Part shown: positions 6,640 to 15,526 of the stretch, piece by piece
How positions within the stretch are numbered: position 1 is the first letter of the stretch
How the letters are laid out: every line of letters starts with the position of its first letter
Source: Sinorhizobium shofinae
GTDB lineage: Bacteria > Pseudomonadota > Alphaproteobacteria > Rhizobiales > Rhizobiaceae
Reading direction: 5' to 3'
Length of the DNA: 64,000 nt
Assembly: GCA_001704765.1 (NCBI GenBank)
Contig: MBFK01000115.1
Coordinates: 1-64,000, forward strand
Program-made: the position numbers and the translations under genes
Notes under the pieces: model-generated
The model's database searches: none
What the model saw: the letters and a program-made list of their open reading frames with translations, nothing else
What the model was told of the DNA's origin: nothing

Positions 6640-8820
6640 CTATTCTTGGAAAAGCGCATGCTTCATCATCAACTCGGCGCGCACGACATCCTGCACCTCG
6701 GAGCGCATCATCCAGTTCGGCAGCGCTTCTCCCGCCATCAGGGCGCGCCTGATTTCCGTGCCGCTGATGGGCTTGGCGGTCTCGCAGGCATTCAGATCGA
6801 CATAGCGTTCGGACTGGGTGTCGTAGCCGATGGCGTCAAAGAAGATCGGTTCAATTCCCAGGTCGCCGAGCTCTTCGAATAACTCCCGGCTGGAGTTTGG
6901 CCCGTAGAAACCGCCGACGCCAGAATGATCGCGTCCGATAATGAAATGCGTACAGCCCATGTTCTTGCGGCAGATAGCCGTGAAGACCGCCTCGCGGGGG
7001 CCGGCAAACCGCGGGTAGGTAATGAAGCTTGCAAGCACCACCTTGCCCGGCGGGTAAATCCCGTAATCGAGCATGGCCTGGTAGCCGTCGAGGATGAGAT
7101 GCGGCAGGAAATCTCCGCGCTTGGCATGTCCCACGATGGGGTTGATCAACAGGCCGTCTGCATAGGTGCGTTCCAGGGCTTCGATCTGGATCATCTCGTG
7201 TCCGCGATGGACGAGGTTGCGGCTGTGGAAGGCGACCACCCGGCTCCAGCCCTTGTGAGCAAAAACCGTTCGCAACTGGGAGGGGGTTAGGTCATAGCGC
7301 CGGTATGGCAAGGGCAGCGGTTGAATAAGGGTGACGTTTCCAGCCAGGAAGTGGCCGCCCCGCGCAAGCACGCGGGTGACGCCGGGGTGCTCGTGCGAAG
7401 CGGTGCCGAACCATTTCCGCGCGAGAAGCTCGGGCTCGAAATCATAGGCTTCGGATACATCGAGCACGGAATGCGGCGACCCGCATGTGGTGGATAGCAG
7501 GATACGGTCACCCTTCGAGTAGCGGTTTGCGGTTTCTTTTGGCACGGCGAGCACCACCGGCATCGTCCAGATCAATCCGGAGGGGAGCCGATTGTCCTCA
7601 AGCACGCTCTCCAGGCACTGCCTGTCCATGAAGCCGCGAAGGGGGGAGAAGGTGCCGCGGGCAAGCTGTTCGACATCGGTCAGTTCTTCATCGCCGACCG
7701 TGATTGCCGGCAGGCCCTTGATGTCCGCATTCTCGGCCGGAACCATGGTCTGGCAGACGAGACGCCCGCCGTGAGGCTCGACGCCGGCCATCAGCGACGA
7801 AGGGCGCACGCGGATAGGCCGTGCGCCCATGTTCAAATTCCGTTGGAATTGCTGGGCTATCTTAACCACCATCCTGGCGCAGTTTACCGGGTACTGACCG
7901 ATGGCGGTCTCCGCCGCCAAGACGAGGCCGTCAGCGCCATCCGCTAGGGTGTTGTATATGTCGTTGACCTCGGCGCGTGTTGGTGTCGGCGCGCTCGTCA
8001 TCGACTCGAGCAGGTTCGTTGCGACATAGACTTTGGCGCCATGTGCTTTCGCACTGCGAATGATCATCTTCTGGATCGCGGGAATCTGTTCGATCGGAAC
8101 TTCCCGGGACAGGTCGCCGCGGTCAATGAGGATTGCATCTGACTTCTCTGCAATGGCTGCCAGGTTGCGCAGTCCGCTCAGGCATTCAATCTTGGATATT
8201 ATCATCGCGTCGTCGCCGGTATGCGACCGGATCACGTCGACATCCGACGCGCGATGCGCGAAGGAGAGCGCAAAGTGGCGGATGCCCATTCGGCGGCCGA
8301 TCGCAATCGCGGCGAGGTCTTTCCCCGTGAGCGGCGGCATCTCGAGCTGTCGCTGAACCGTCACGGCCTTGTTCTGGCCGATCTCCCCACCATTCAGGAT
8401 TCTAAGGATTACTTCGTCGTTGCGTTTCTCCACAACCTGAGACAGGACCGCATTGAAATCGATGCTAACGAAATCGCCCACTTCAAGGTTGTTGACGATA
8501 TATGCCGGATACAGGCTGATACTGAACTGGTCGCCCGCTACCGGCCGGGCGTGCGCCGTCAAGAACCGGTTCTCCCGTACGGTTACCTTGCCGTCGGCCA
8601 ATGGTCCGGTGCGAACCTGCGCGCCTTCGGTGTCCAGACAAAGTGGAACGGATGTACGCTGCTGGATGAAGTTGATGATCCGCTCGAGTTCCTCGACCTT
8701 TGTGTGCGATAAATTGAGGCGCAAGAGTGAAGTGCCGGCCCGCTCCAGCCAATGGATGACTCGGTCATTGAGAGATGCTGGACCCAGCGTGCACAAGAGC
8801 TCGACTTCCCTGGCTTTCAT
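6640..8820 (-). CDS. Pyruvate kinase domain fused to ATP sulfurylase (Sat)
   Basis: 726 residues. Residues 1-330 are the pyruvate kinase barrel with catalytic motifs kept: TLGPAS (11-16), RLNLSH (34-39), IISKIE (K210, E212), RGDL, ATNLLESM (T268) and PTRAEVNDIYNTLADGADG. The usual C-terminal allosteric domain of pyruvate kinase is absent. Residues about 350-726 are a homo-oligomeric type ATP sulfurylase with FHSRNLVHRGHE (531-542; family QTRNPxHRAHE), GRDHSGVG and ISGTEIRRAL. It would convert sulfate and ATP to APS and PPi. The joined kinase could make ATP from PEP and ADP, including the ADP released by the neighbouring APS kinase. The ATG at 8820 follows AGGTAGGAACC; a longer reading to 8901 has no such site. 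I do not know this fusion from standard sulfur assimilation, where rhizobia use CysDN/NodPQ. Confidence 0.9.
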   Translation of the reverse strand: MKAREVELLCTLGPASLNDRVIHWLERAGTSLLRLNLSHTKVEELERIINFIQQRTSVPLCLDTEGAQVRTGPLADGKVTVRENRFLTAHARPVAGDQFSISLYPAYIVNNLEVGDFVSIDFNAVLSQVVEKRNDEVILRILNGGEIGQNKAVTVQRQLEMPPLTGKDLAAIAIGRRMGIRHFALSFAHRASDVDVIRSHTGDDAMIISKIECLSGLRNLAAIAEKSDAILIDRGDLSREVPIEQIPAIQKMIIRSAKAHGAKVYVATNLLESMTSAPTPTRAEVNDIYNTLADGADGLVLAAETAIGQYPVNCARMVVKIAQQFQRNLNMGARPIRVRPSSLMAGVEPHGGRLVCQTMVPAENADIKGLPAITVGDEELTDVEQLARGTFSPLRGFMDRQCLESVLEDNRLPSGLIWTMPVVLAVPKETANRYSKGDRILLSTTCGSPHSVLDVSEAYDFEPELLARKWFGTASHEHPGVTRVLARGGHFLAGNVTLIQPLPLPYRRYDLTPSQLRTVFAHKGWSRVVAFHSRNLVHRGHEMIQIEALERTYADGLLINPIVGHAKRGDFLPHLILDGYQAMLDYGIYPPGKVVLASFITYPRFAGPREAVFTAICRKNMGCTHFIIGRDHSGVGGFYGPNSSRELFEELGDLGIEPIFFDAIGYDTQSERYVDLNACETAKPISGTEIRRALMAGEALPNWMMRSEVQDVVRAELMMKHALFQE

Positions 8821-8970
8821 GGTTCCTACCTTTGCGTCCGTTTCGACTTGATGAACTTCATGAATGGGCTGCCTTGGCGCAGTCCGAGCGCTGCCGTTCA
8901 ACCGGCAAACGTGGTGGCGCGTAGCACCGATCCAGATTCTGTACGGGCAGGGGCCCTTGGGGGATAACTT

Positions 8971-9993
8971 TCACGGTTCGTCGTCCGAGAACCGGGGGAC
9001 CTCGGGATGGGCGGTGATCCAGCGTCGGCGCGCTTTTTCCCAGTATTTGCGGGCGTCCGTGCCTGTCAGCAAATCAAAGCCTGCAGGCGGTAGCGGCAGC
9101 GCGGCCGGGATTGGATCATCGGGTAGCCATAGAAGTGCGTTGCCGCGGCTTTCGATCATCCTTTGCCAGGTTCGTTCCAGCCGACGAAATCCCCGCATGT
9201 TTGTCGAAGAAAGCGCAAAAACGGACCCTGTAATCCTCAACTTCGGGGATACGTCAGAGGCTTTGACGGGGGCTTGATGCGTTATCTCGCCCTTGGCGAG
9301 ATAGGGGTGCATGCGGATCAGCGATCGGTCAATCGTTACAATTTCCTCGCTACCGTCGCGATCTCGTGATCCTGGATCGAGGCTGATCCCCGAGAAACAC
9401 CCATCGAATAGGCAATCCTCGATGACGCCGCTGACGAGATAATCATTTTCCACCGCATCGTCCCTGATCTCGCTTAGCCAGGAGCCTTTCAAGCAAAAAC
9501 CGTTCGCTCGGTCGGCGAAGCGAATACCATCCCAGCAGCGGCGCGCCCGCACGCCCTCTATCGTCGCCCTCGTCGTTCCATCTCTGACAAGCAGACCGGC
9601 GCTATTGCAGTAGGCGTGTCCCCAGTCCGCCTTAAGCGGCACCTCGCCATCGATGCGCCCCCCGACGAACCGAACCCCGGGGCAGTTGCGAATAACGACG
9701 GGATAAGGATTAACCGGCCGCCGGCCTATATCGCAGCCGATAATCGCGTTTGGCCTGGGGTTCCGGCTGTTGGCAACTGTGAAGGAAGCATTTCGAGCGT
9801 CGATTGTGGCTTCGGCCTGGAGGTCGCGAATAGTTTTTTGTTCGTAGCCGAACTCACCGCTCAACACGATGTGGGCGTCTTCCATGTCATCTTTATCAAT
9901 AGGCGTTCGCCAGGCGCCTATCGTGTCCGAGCCGAACAATAGAGCGAGGACGGGACATACGCCGGCAAGGCGCATAAATGACCGGCGGTTCAT
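8971..9993 (-). CDS. Exported right-handed beta-helix protein with Tat-type signal
   Basis: 340 residues. The N-terminus MNRRSFMRLAG followed by a hydrophobic stretch is a twin-arginine signal, so the folded protein should reach the periplasm. The body has short repeated beta-strand turns (for example IIGCDIGRRP, VIRNCPGVRFVGGRIDG, IEGVRARRCWDGI, VIEDCLFDGCFSGISL) as in pectate-lyase-like beta-helix proteins. I see no clear catalytic triad. It may bind or cleave a polysaccharide. The start overlaps the preceding P-loop gene by 4 bp. The 150-nt gap to the fusion gene downstream is the largest inside this operon and could hold a second promoter. Confidence 0.72.
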   Translation of the reverse strand: MNRRSFMRLAGVCPVLALLFGSDTIGAWRTPIDKDDMEDAHIVLSGEFGYEQKTIRDLQAEATIDARNASFTVANSRNPRPNAIIGCDIGRRPVNPYPVVIRNCPGVRFVGGRIDGEVPLKADWGHAYCNSAGLLVRDGTTRATIEGVRARRCWDGIRFADRANGFCLKGSWLSEIRDDAVENDYLVSGVIEDCLFDGCFSGISLDPGSRDRDGSEEIVTIDRSLIRMHPYLAKGEITHQAPVKASDVSPKLRITGSVFALSSTNMRGFRRLERTWQRMIESRGNALLWLPDDPIPAALPLPPAGFDLLTGTDARKYWEKARRRWITAHPEVPRFSDDEP

Positions 9994-10832
9994 CTTAGCT
10001 CATCGGCTTCTGAGTCGGCTGGGCGATGCCTGCGGCGATAGGCCAAAAGCACTGCCCGAAGCGTCTTATCCGCCACCTGTTCGGGCGACGTGGACGCGTT
10101 CATGTCGACTGTCGCTAGCGTTGGTGTGCGATCCGGCGCTTGCGGTCTCCTCCAAAGGTCGGCCGCTATCTTGCGGTAGGCGTGATCCGCCTTGGTCCAG
10201 AGAGCAGCCTCGCCATTCGGAACTCCTCTTTGCAGCCGTGAGGCTCGATCGCTTCTTCCCTGGAGCCGATCTTGTGCAAGGTCGATCCCGCCGCGCAAAT
10301 CCACAAAGACGATATCGTCCACGCCGATGGCAGACAGGATGTCAAGCCAATGTTCCGACGTGCTACGATGCCTGCTCTTCAGGAGGACGGAAAAAAACCC
10401 CTGCAGCAATCCTTGATCCAGGATTGTGACGGCGGTGCTTTTCGACCTTACTTCCCGGATATAAGCGGCGACCGACCACAGGTGCCATGTCCAGCGGATT
10501 AGATCGATCGGCGTTTCCTGCCCGCCTTGGGCAATGTATCTTGCAATTCTTACGGCTATGGAACGAAATTCTCGATCAATTAATCTTGGAAGAACGAGGC
10601 CGACTCTATGCAATTGCCTTGCAATTAGTGGTTTGTCTTCCCACGTTATTCTTTTCTCGTCGACGACGGAGCCGCCCTGCTGCAACCTTGCGGCCAACAG
10701 GCTGGAGGCCGTCGTTTTCCCTATCCCGGGGAGACCAAAGAATTCGATAAAACGGATGCCCGTCGGAAGACGTTGCACAGCAACGCCTTGCAGAATGCCA
10801 CCCGCGGTCTCGGGCAAGCGTTTTGACGTCAT
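9990..10832 (-). CDS. P-loop NTPase (thymidylate kinase-like or AAA-like)
   Basis: 280 residues from the ATG at 10832; a TTG three codons earlier is also possible. Walker A is FFGLPGIGKTT near the N-terminus and a Walker B-like DIVFVDLRG lies later. The layout resembles single-domain nucleotide/sugar kinases found in capsule and O-antigen loci, but no specific family is assigned. It lies 23 nt after the Wzy-like gene and overlaps the beta-helix gene by 4 bp, so it belongs to the same transcript. Confidence 0.7.
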   Translation of the reverse strand: MTSKRLPETAGGILQGVAVQRLPTGIRFIEFFGLPGIGKTTASSLLAARLQQGGSVVDEKRITWEDKPLIARQLHRVGLVLPRLIDREFRSIAVRIARYIAQGGQETPIDLIRWTWHLWSVAAYIREVRSKSTAVTILDQGLLQGFFSVLLKSRHRSTSEHWLDILSAIGVDDIVFVDLRGGIDLAQDRLQGRSDRASRLQRGVPNGEAALWTKADHAYRKIAADLWRRPQAPDRTPTLATVDMNASTSPEQVADKTLRAVLLAYRRRHRPADSEADELR

Positions 10833-10855
10833 CGGATCCAAATCTGCAGCCGTCC

Positions 10856-12175
10856 TCAGGTCCTCAGCATTCGGAAAGCGTGCGGTATCGCACCGTCGAA
10901 CGCCCGGTCGCTCCGGTCAACATCGGCCTGAATCGATCGTTGCACGTTGCGGTAGGCGATCAGCAATGCGAGCGGAATCCAAAAGAACGGCGCCGTCGAT
11001 GGACCGAAGGAGTCGCTCATCTGGTTTGCCAGGAGATAGTTCCACACACAAACCGATGTCCCGAGCACCATTACATTCGCGCTGGTGGCGTATGTGCTCT
11101 TGCCTTTGCCACGCAATGTGGGGACGACGGCGCCGATCAGGTAAATCATGACGAGCAGAACCATAATCGCTATCAGCGCAACGCCGGGGATACCCAGCGT
11201 TCGGAAATATTCAATGAACAAGTTGTGGCTGTGGGGGGCGATGTCGCCGATCGGTTGACCCGCCCCCACACCCGTGAACGGATGCGCGAGACCCAGATCG
11301 ATCGAGATGGACCACAGCCGCTCGCGCGATATGATCGAATGCGCCTCACCGCCGGATAATTGGGTCGTCAACAGCCGGTAAGCCCTCGGGTTGAGGGACT
11401 GCAGGATGAGCAAGGCCGCCTGAAGCACCACAGGAGCTGTGACCAATCCCGCAATTATCGCCAGTGGTCTTTGTCTCCTGACTGCTAGATAAATTGCATA
11501 CAGAACAAAGAAGAGACCAAGCCCTATGACGCCGACAACGAAGTTGGTCTTGGAGCCCGATTTCACCAAACCGAGGAGCACGGCGAGGAGGCAACCGAGC
11601 AGAAGAATTCGGTGTTTGCGTGCAATGACAAGTCTTGCGGCGACAAGCGGCAGGCCCGCCGACATGGCTATTCCCAACTGGTTTGCATGTTTGAAATAGC
11701 CGGCCGCCCTATCGGCGAATTTGGCGCCGCCGAGACCAACGATGACGAGACATGATGTTGCAACGCTCATGAGGATCATTGCAGATACGAGCCTGTCCAC
11801 CACGACCGAACCATTCGGCCTGGCGGAGATCGCGGCAATCGCGGGAATCGTGGCGAAGCCGAAGATTTGCGCGAAAACCGCACGCATGGTCCTCATCGGA
11901 TTGCCGGTATAAAGCATCGACAACAGCGACAGGATGATGATCAAGCCCGCGGTCGTCAGCAGAGCCGCCGCCAGGGCCGCTTCGGTGCGATGAATACGTC
12001 TTGCGAGCTCGCCGTACGACGCCATACTTATCGCGGCGCAGAACAGGGCCAGCAGGAAGGAAAGCGAGCCATCCGTCCCAGCGATCCGCGTGGCCCCGGG
12101 AAACCAGATCGAAGCGATAAGCAACAAAAGGGAGACTTGGAGCAAGGAGGATCCGCCACGATCACAGCGCAACAA
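10856..12175 (-). CDS. O-antigen ligase / Wzy-like polymerase
   Basis: About 439 residues with 10-12 hydrophobic segments. The Wzy_C/O-antigen ligase signature loop is present: SISIDLGLAHPFTGVGAG followed by SHNLFIEYFRTLGIPG, matching PF04932 proteins such as ExoQ and WaaL. It should join lipid-linked oligosaccharides to each other or to an acceptor in the inner membrane. No good ATG is found near the N-terminus; a TTG at 12175 is the most likely start and its ribosome site is weak, so the start is uncertain. It is the first gene of the minus-strand operon. No glycosyltransferases accompany it in the window. Confidence 0.8.
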   Translation of the reverse strand: MLRCDRGGSSLLQVSLLLLIASIWFPGATRIAGTDGSLSFLLALFCAAISMASYGELARRIHRTEAALAAALLTTAGLIIILSLLSMLYTGNPMRTMRAVFAQIFGFATIPAIAAISARPNGSVVVDRLVSAMILMSVATSCLVIVGLGGAKFADRAAGYFKHANQLGIAMSAGLPLVAARLVIARKHRILLLGCLLAVLLGLVKSGSKTNFVVGVIGLGLFFVLYAIYLAVRRQRPLAIIAGLVTAPVVLQAALLILQSLNPRAYRLLTTQLSGGEAHSIISRERLWSISIDLGLAHPFTGVGAGQPIGDIAPHSHNLFIEYFRTLGIPGVALIAIMVLLVMIYLIGAVVPTLRGKGKSTYATSANVMVLGTSVCVWNYLLANQMSDSFGPSTAPFFWIPLALLIAYRNVQRSIQADVDRSDRAFDGAIPHAFRMLRT

Positions 12176-12697
12176 TCAGGCTAAAACGGGTGAGTACGAT
12201 GCCCGCAGGGTGGTCTGCGCGAATGGGGAGGCTTTCGCGATGTCCGGCGCCTGAGTTGTAACAATGGAGATAGAGAAAATCAGATTTTGTCGAAAGGCAA
12301 TTCTAAATATGCTACCGCACTGCAGGTGAATATTCCCGCATGCTTATGGCGTTTTCCGCTTGCGGCGCCGATCAGATATCATTGACCCCCAAGGGCGCTA
12401 CCTGAATGGTTAAGATAAACTGAAGCCTATGCTTATGCAAGCTACGCCCTTCGTCTGAGCCCCGTTTGATCTCCAGCGCGCAACGCCGCGGGGCGCGAAT
12501 GTCGGCACGTTAAGATGCTGATCTCTATGACTTCGCTGATGCTAGCCACGCGCTCAAGACCACTGGCCGCCGCATACCTCCTCTCGCAGCCTCCGCCTCA
12601 GCTTTCTCGCACACCAAGAGGCGCAGCCGTGCGAATACGACAGCCGTCGCGGTCCTTGCAACTACGCTAGGTCGCGGGCACCGCCGAAACGGAGAAC
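12176..12697. other. Intergenic: promoter region of the minus-strand operon, no gene seen
   Basis: This is a more AT-rich stretch between the Wzy-like gene start and the 3' end of the AraC gene, both on the minus strand. Short open frames here lack ribosome sites and protein-like composition. It must contain the operon promoter, but I cannot pick one with confidence. No nod box or long inverted repeat is seen. Confidence 0.5.
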
Positions 12698-13669
12698 CTA
12701 GTTGGAGACTTTGCCGCCGCGCAAGGTTTGCGACGGCAGAAGACCGAAGCGTTTCCTGTAGTCCGCCGCGAACCTGCCGAGATGGGTGAATCCCCACTTC
12801 AACCCAATGTCGGAGACGCTTTGCACTTCATCGGCGTTCATGAGTTCCTGGTGGGCAGCCGTAAGGCGCAGTTCGTGGAGATAGGCCATCGGCGTGGTCA
12901 TACGGAATTGGCGGAATCCCTGCTGCAGTGTCCGCACGCTCACCTTCGCGGCAGTGGCGATATCACTCATCGAGATGGGCTCCGAGATATGGGCGTGCAT
13001 GAAATCGATCGCCCACTTCACGTGCCGAGGCGCGGGCAGAGGCGCCGGGCTCGCGATCTGGTCCGAGTAACGGTGCGGGACGGCTTCCAGGAGAAGGTGG
13101 GTTACCGCATCGCCGAGCGAGGCGAGAGCCAACGGAGATTGGCTTAAAGCGCCATTTCCCCTGAGGCCGCTGCACGCGGTTTCGACGAGTTGCTTCAGGG
13201 CAAGTCCCGGCCCGACCGTGAGATCGATATTGGGGGCGAATTCGATGCGGTCCCCGATCGACCGCTCAAGCATGTTCGTGAGGTGCCATGCAATCTTGCG
13301 TTGGTCGATGAACAGTGTGAGATGACGCCGGGGGCCATGGAGCTGCAAGCTTTCCTTGCGCGCGCCGTCGACGATCGTCCCCACACCGGGACTCGACCAG
13401 ATTCTTCTCCCTTGAGGGTCGAAAAACGCGGTTCCCTCAGTCGGGAAGAAGGCCAAGAGCTTGTCGCTGGGCGCTTGTCGAGTGAATTGCAAGTTACCCT
13501 CGTAGGCGCAATTGCCGAACGAGATGAGCCCAGTCGAGAAGAATTCGCACTCGAAAGAAATGGCATCGCCGCTCAGCGTCTCGACTGTGATCGGCGAAGT
13601 GGGTGTGGACAAGGCAAGCGCGAGTTCCTCCGGAACAGTGCCGCGAAACGACATGGCTGAAAAAGTCAC
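12698..13669 (-). CDS. AraC-family transcriptional regulator (paralogue of 21648-22676)
   Basis: About 323 residues from a GTG at 13669 preceded by GAGGTGG; a TTG at 13723 would add 18 residues, so the start is uncertain. The N-terminal two thirds is an AraC_binding_2-like sensor domain. The C-terminal double helix-turn-helix contains MSDIATAAKVSVRTLQQGF and SVSDIGLKWGFTHLGRF. It closely resembles the second AraC protein in this window through the whole DNA-binding part. The ligand is unknown. Confidence 0.82.
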   Translation of the reverse strand: MTFSAMSFRGTVPEELALALSTPTSPITVETLSGDAISFECEFFSTGLISFGNCAYEGNLQFTRQAPSDKLLAFFPTEGTAFFDPQGRRIWSSPGVGTIVDGARKESLQLHGPRRHLTLFIDQRKIAWHLTNMLERSIGDRIEFAPNIDLTVGPGLALKQLVETACSGLRGNGALSQSPLALASLGDAVTHLLLEAVPHRYSDQIASPAPLPAPRHVKWAIDFMHAHISEPISMSDIATAAKVSVRTLQQGFRQFRMTTPMAYLHELRLTAAHQELMNADEVQSVSDIGLKWGFTHLGRFAADYRKRFGLLPSQTLRGGKVSN

Positions 13670-14287
13670 TCTGTCCACCTCGACGCCTATCTGCCCGCGG
13701 GATGAGGCCTCTGTCCGCCGCAAGACGTTAAGACGGCGTCAGTGGCCGCAGTGACCACGCTGCTCGCGTCTTCACGCTCCGGGCGCATGAAGCGATCCCG
13801 CCAATGTCATTCACTGCGAATGAACATTCGCGCGGGCTATACGTCATTCTGGAATATTGAAAGCTCCACAAAAATATTGCGCCGCGGCCAAATCTCAGCG
13901 TCATCTGGATAGATGTCGCGCTCGGCGGATATAGTGTTCTGCGCTCTGATAGATGCAGCGCGCGCGGCGTTCAATTACCTCGCGGCGTGCATCTTAATTA
14001 GGTTCGAGATGATCCAAGCACCTATAAATGGAAATGTTGCTTGTAGATAGCCTACTAGTAGCGAAGGGCCGCGCGCGAGCTGGTGGAAGAGGCCCCTATA
14101 TCCGCACTCGCCACCCAATATCTATCTGTTCTGCTGCAACTACTGCAACTGGTGCAACCGCTGCAACTGGTGCAGAAGATTTGTACGCATCATGTCGAAC
14201 GCCGCATGTGCCGGGTTAAGCCGGCTTGCGGTGACAATTCGGTTGCAGGCGACGACCCGCGGATCAGGCCGCAACGGCGCAAATGCT
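13670..14287. other. Intergenic region with a short 9-nt repeat
   Basis: No gene is supported. The part near 13800-13840 carries overlapping CATTC/GAATG arms that could be an operator for the AraC gene. The 9-nt repeat at 14134-14178 is listed separately. The left end of a decayed Wzz-like gene begins at 14288. Confidence 0.45.
14134..14178 (+). repeat. Five imperfect 9-nt tandem repeats (CTGCAACTG type)
   Basis: The units read CTGCAACTA, CTGCAACTG, GTGCAACCG, CTGCAACTG, GTGCAGAAG in an otherwise non-coding stretch. In one frame they give a leucine/glutamine-rich run (LLQLLQLVQPLQLVQ), but no convincing gene surrounds it. It may be slippage debris in a decaying sequence. Confidence 0.6.
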
Positions 14288-14595
14288 CGCAAGAATTTCG
14301 GCGTCGATCCGGGTTAGATCGGAGCCTAGTCTCGCGACCTTCTGATTGAAGAATTGCAGTATGTCGGCGGCGGTCCGTTGTTGTTACTGCTTGAGACAGG
14401 GTCGCTGACGACCGTGGCCGCCGGACCGGGATCGTCCGCAGTGAAAGCGACGCTGAATACCGACGCAGGGCCGCTATTGGGCGCACTCTTCGAAGGGATG
14501 CTGGAACGCATGTCCTTGACAATGTCCTCGTCGGGGCTTCGACTCGGCCTTCCCGTAGATATCGAGCTTGTCGGCAAAGAGCGAGGAGGTCGTCG
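14288..14595 (-). pseudogene. Decayed Wzz/GumC-like polysaccharide chain-length determinant
   Basis: Pieces of one protein family appear in order on the minus strand but in different frames. LFADKLDIYG lies near 14555-14590. FSVAFTADDPGPAATVVSD lies near 14400-14465. ILQFFNQKVARLGSDLTR and IDAEILA lie at 14288-14362. In Wzz/GumC proteins the ADDP-x-AA-VVND segment is followed by LQFF-Q-V-RLG-L at about this spacing. The frames are broken by at least one shift and by stops, and the N- and C-terminal parts are gone. The ATG-proximal part may once have reached about 14700. It suggests that an intact polysaccharide locus next to the Wzy-like gene has been eroded. Confidence 0.55.
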
Positions 14596-14707
14596 CGCGT
14601 CGTGACCTCGGGATTATGACGCCGGCCGTGTCTTGCAAGGGACGGGCGTCTGAACGGCGTTGGTGGATTTGCCAAGTCTTGCTGTAGCGCGGCAAAGCGA
14701 TTGTCTG

Positions 14708-15526
14708 TCAATCACGATTGTCGGAGCCGAGATCTTCTATGCTCGTCTCATTCGCTTCCTGTGCCGGGGGGTGGTCCGGAAACAGATCGTTGATCTTGTA
14801 GGCGACCTCGGTCCTATTGGCCGCCTTGATCTTCTTCATGATGTTGCGGACGTGAACCTTTACTGTGCTTTCCCGCAGGTTGAGTTCGTAGGCAATGACC
14901 TTGTTGGCCTTTCCACGCCGCAGTGCCTCCACTACCTCCGCCTGGCGATCGGTGAACAAACCGGCCAGTGGTCGCTCGGCGGCGCCCCCCGTTTCGAACA
15001 GGTGACGCATCGCGAAGACGCTGCTGGCGGGAACGAAGATGCCGCCCGCCTGGGAAAGCGAGATAGCCTCAATACAGACATCCACGCTTACGGAGGAAGG
15101 AATATAGCCCTTTGCTCCACATTCCAGCGCTTTCACGATCTGTGTTAGATCGTCCCTGTCCGCCAGGACAATCACCGGAACTGGAGCGAGCTCGGCTGCG
15201 AGTTTCGTGATTTCTTGTTCAACAGCCGGATCATCGATCTTCTTTTCCGCGATGTTCAAGAGGATTGCCGACGGCGGCGTGTCTTCCTCGCGTTGCCGCG
15301 TCCATTCCTCGGAGGACTCGAACGTAAGAATAGGCCTGCCCGGATTGTCGGCGGCGATGTTTCGCGCGAGGCTGTCTCGCCAGAGAACCCGCCTGTCGAT
15401 GATGACAAGGTACCGCTCTTGCGGGGGCCGCGCTTCTGTTTCCGTTGCGCGTGGTTCGCCGCCAGCGTCCTCGTCAGCAGGCTTGGCTTGGACTTCCCCT
15501 CCATCCGTGGGGCCCGATGAGTTCAT
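14708..15526 (-). CDS. LuxR/NarL-type regulator with degenerate receiver domain
   Basis: 272 residues; ATG with CGAGGGG upstream. Residues about 38-150 have a receiver-like fold (YLVIIDRRVLWRDSL, SAILLNIAEKK, VPVIVLADRDD, GAKGYIPSS), but the phospho-acceptor position reads Asn (LLN) and the conserved Lys after GY is missing. Phosphorylation control is therefore unlikely. The C-terminal GerE/LuxR helix-turn-helix is intact (LFTDRQAEVVEALRRGKANK, LRESTVKVHVRNIMKK). It is a close paralogue of the protein at 18209. Possible signals are protein-protein contact or a ligand. Confidence 0.82.
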   Translation of the reverse strand: MNSSGPTDGGEVQAKPADEDAGGEPRATETEARPPQERYLVIIDRRVLWRDSLARNIAADNPGRPILTFESSEEWTRQREEDTPPSAILLNIAEKKIDDPAVEQEITKLAAELAPVPVIVLADRDDLTQIVKALECGAKGYIPSSVSVDVCIEAISLSQAGGIFVPASSVFAMRHLFETGGAAERPLAGLFTDRQAEVVEALRRGKANKVIAYELNLRESTVKVHVRNIMKKIKAANRTEVAYKINDLFPDHPPAQEANETSIEDLGSDNRD

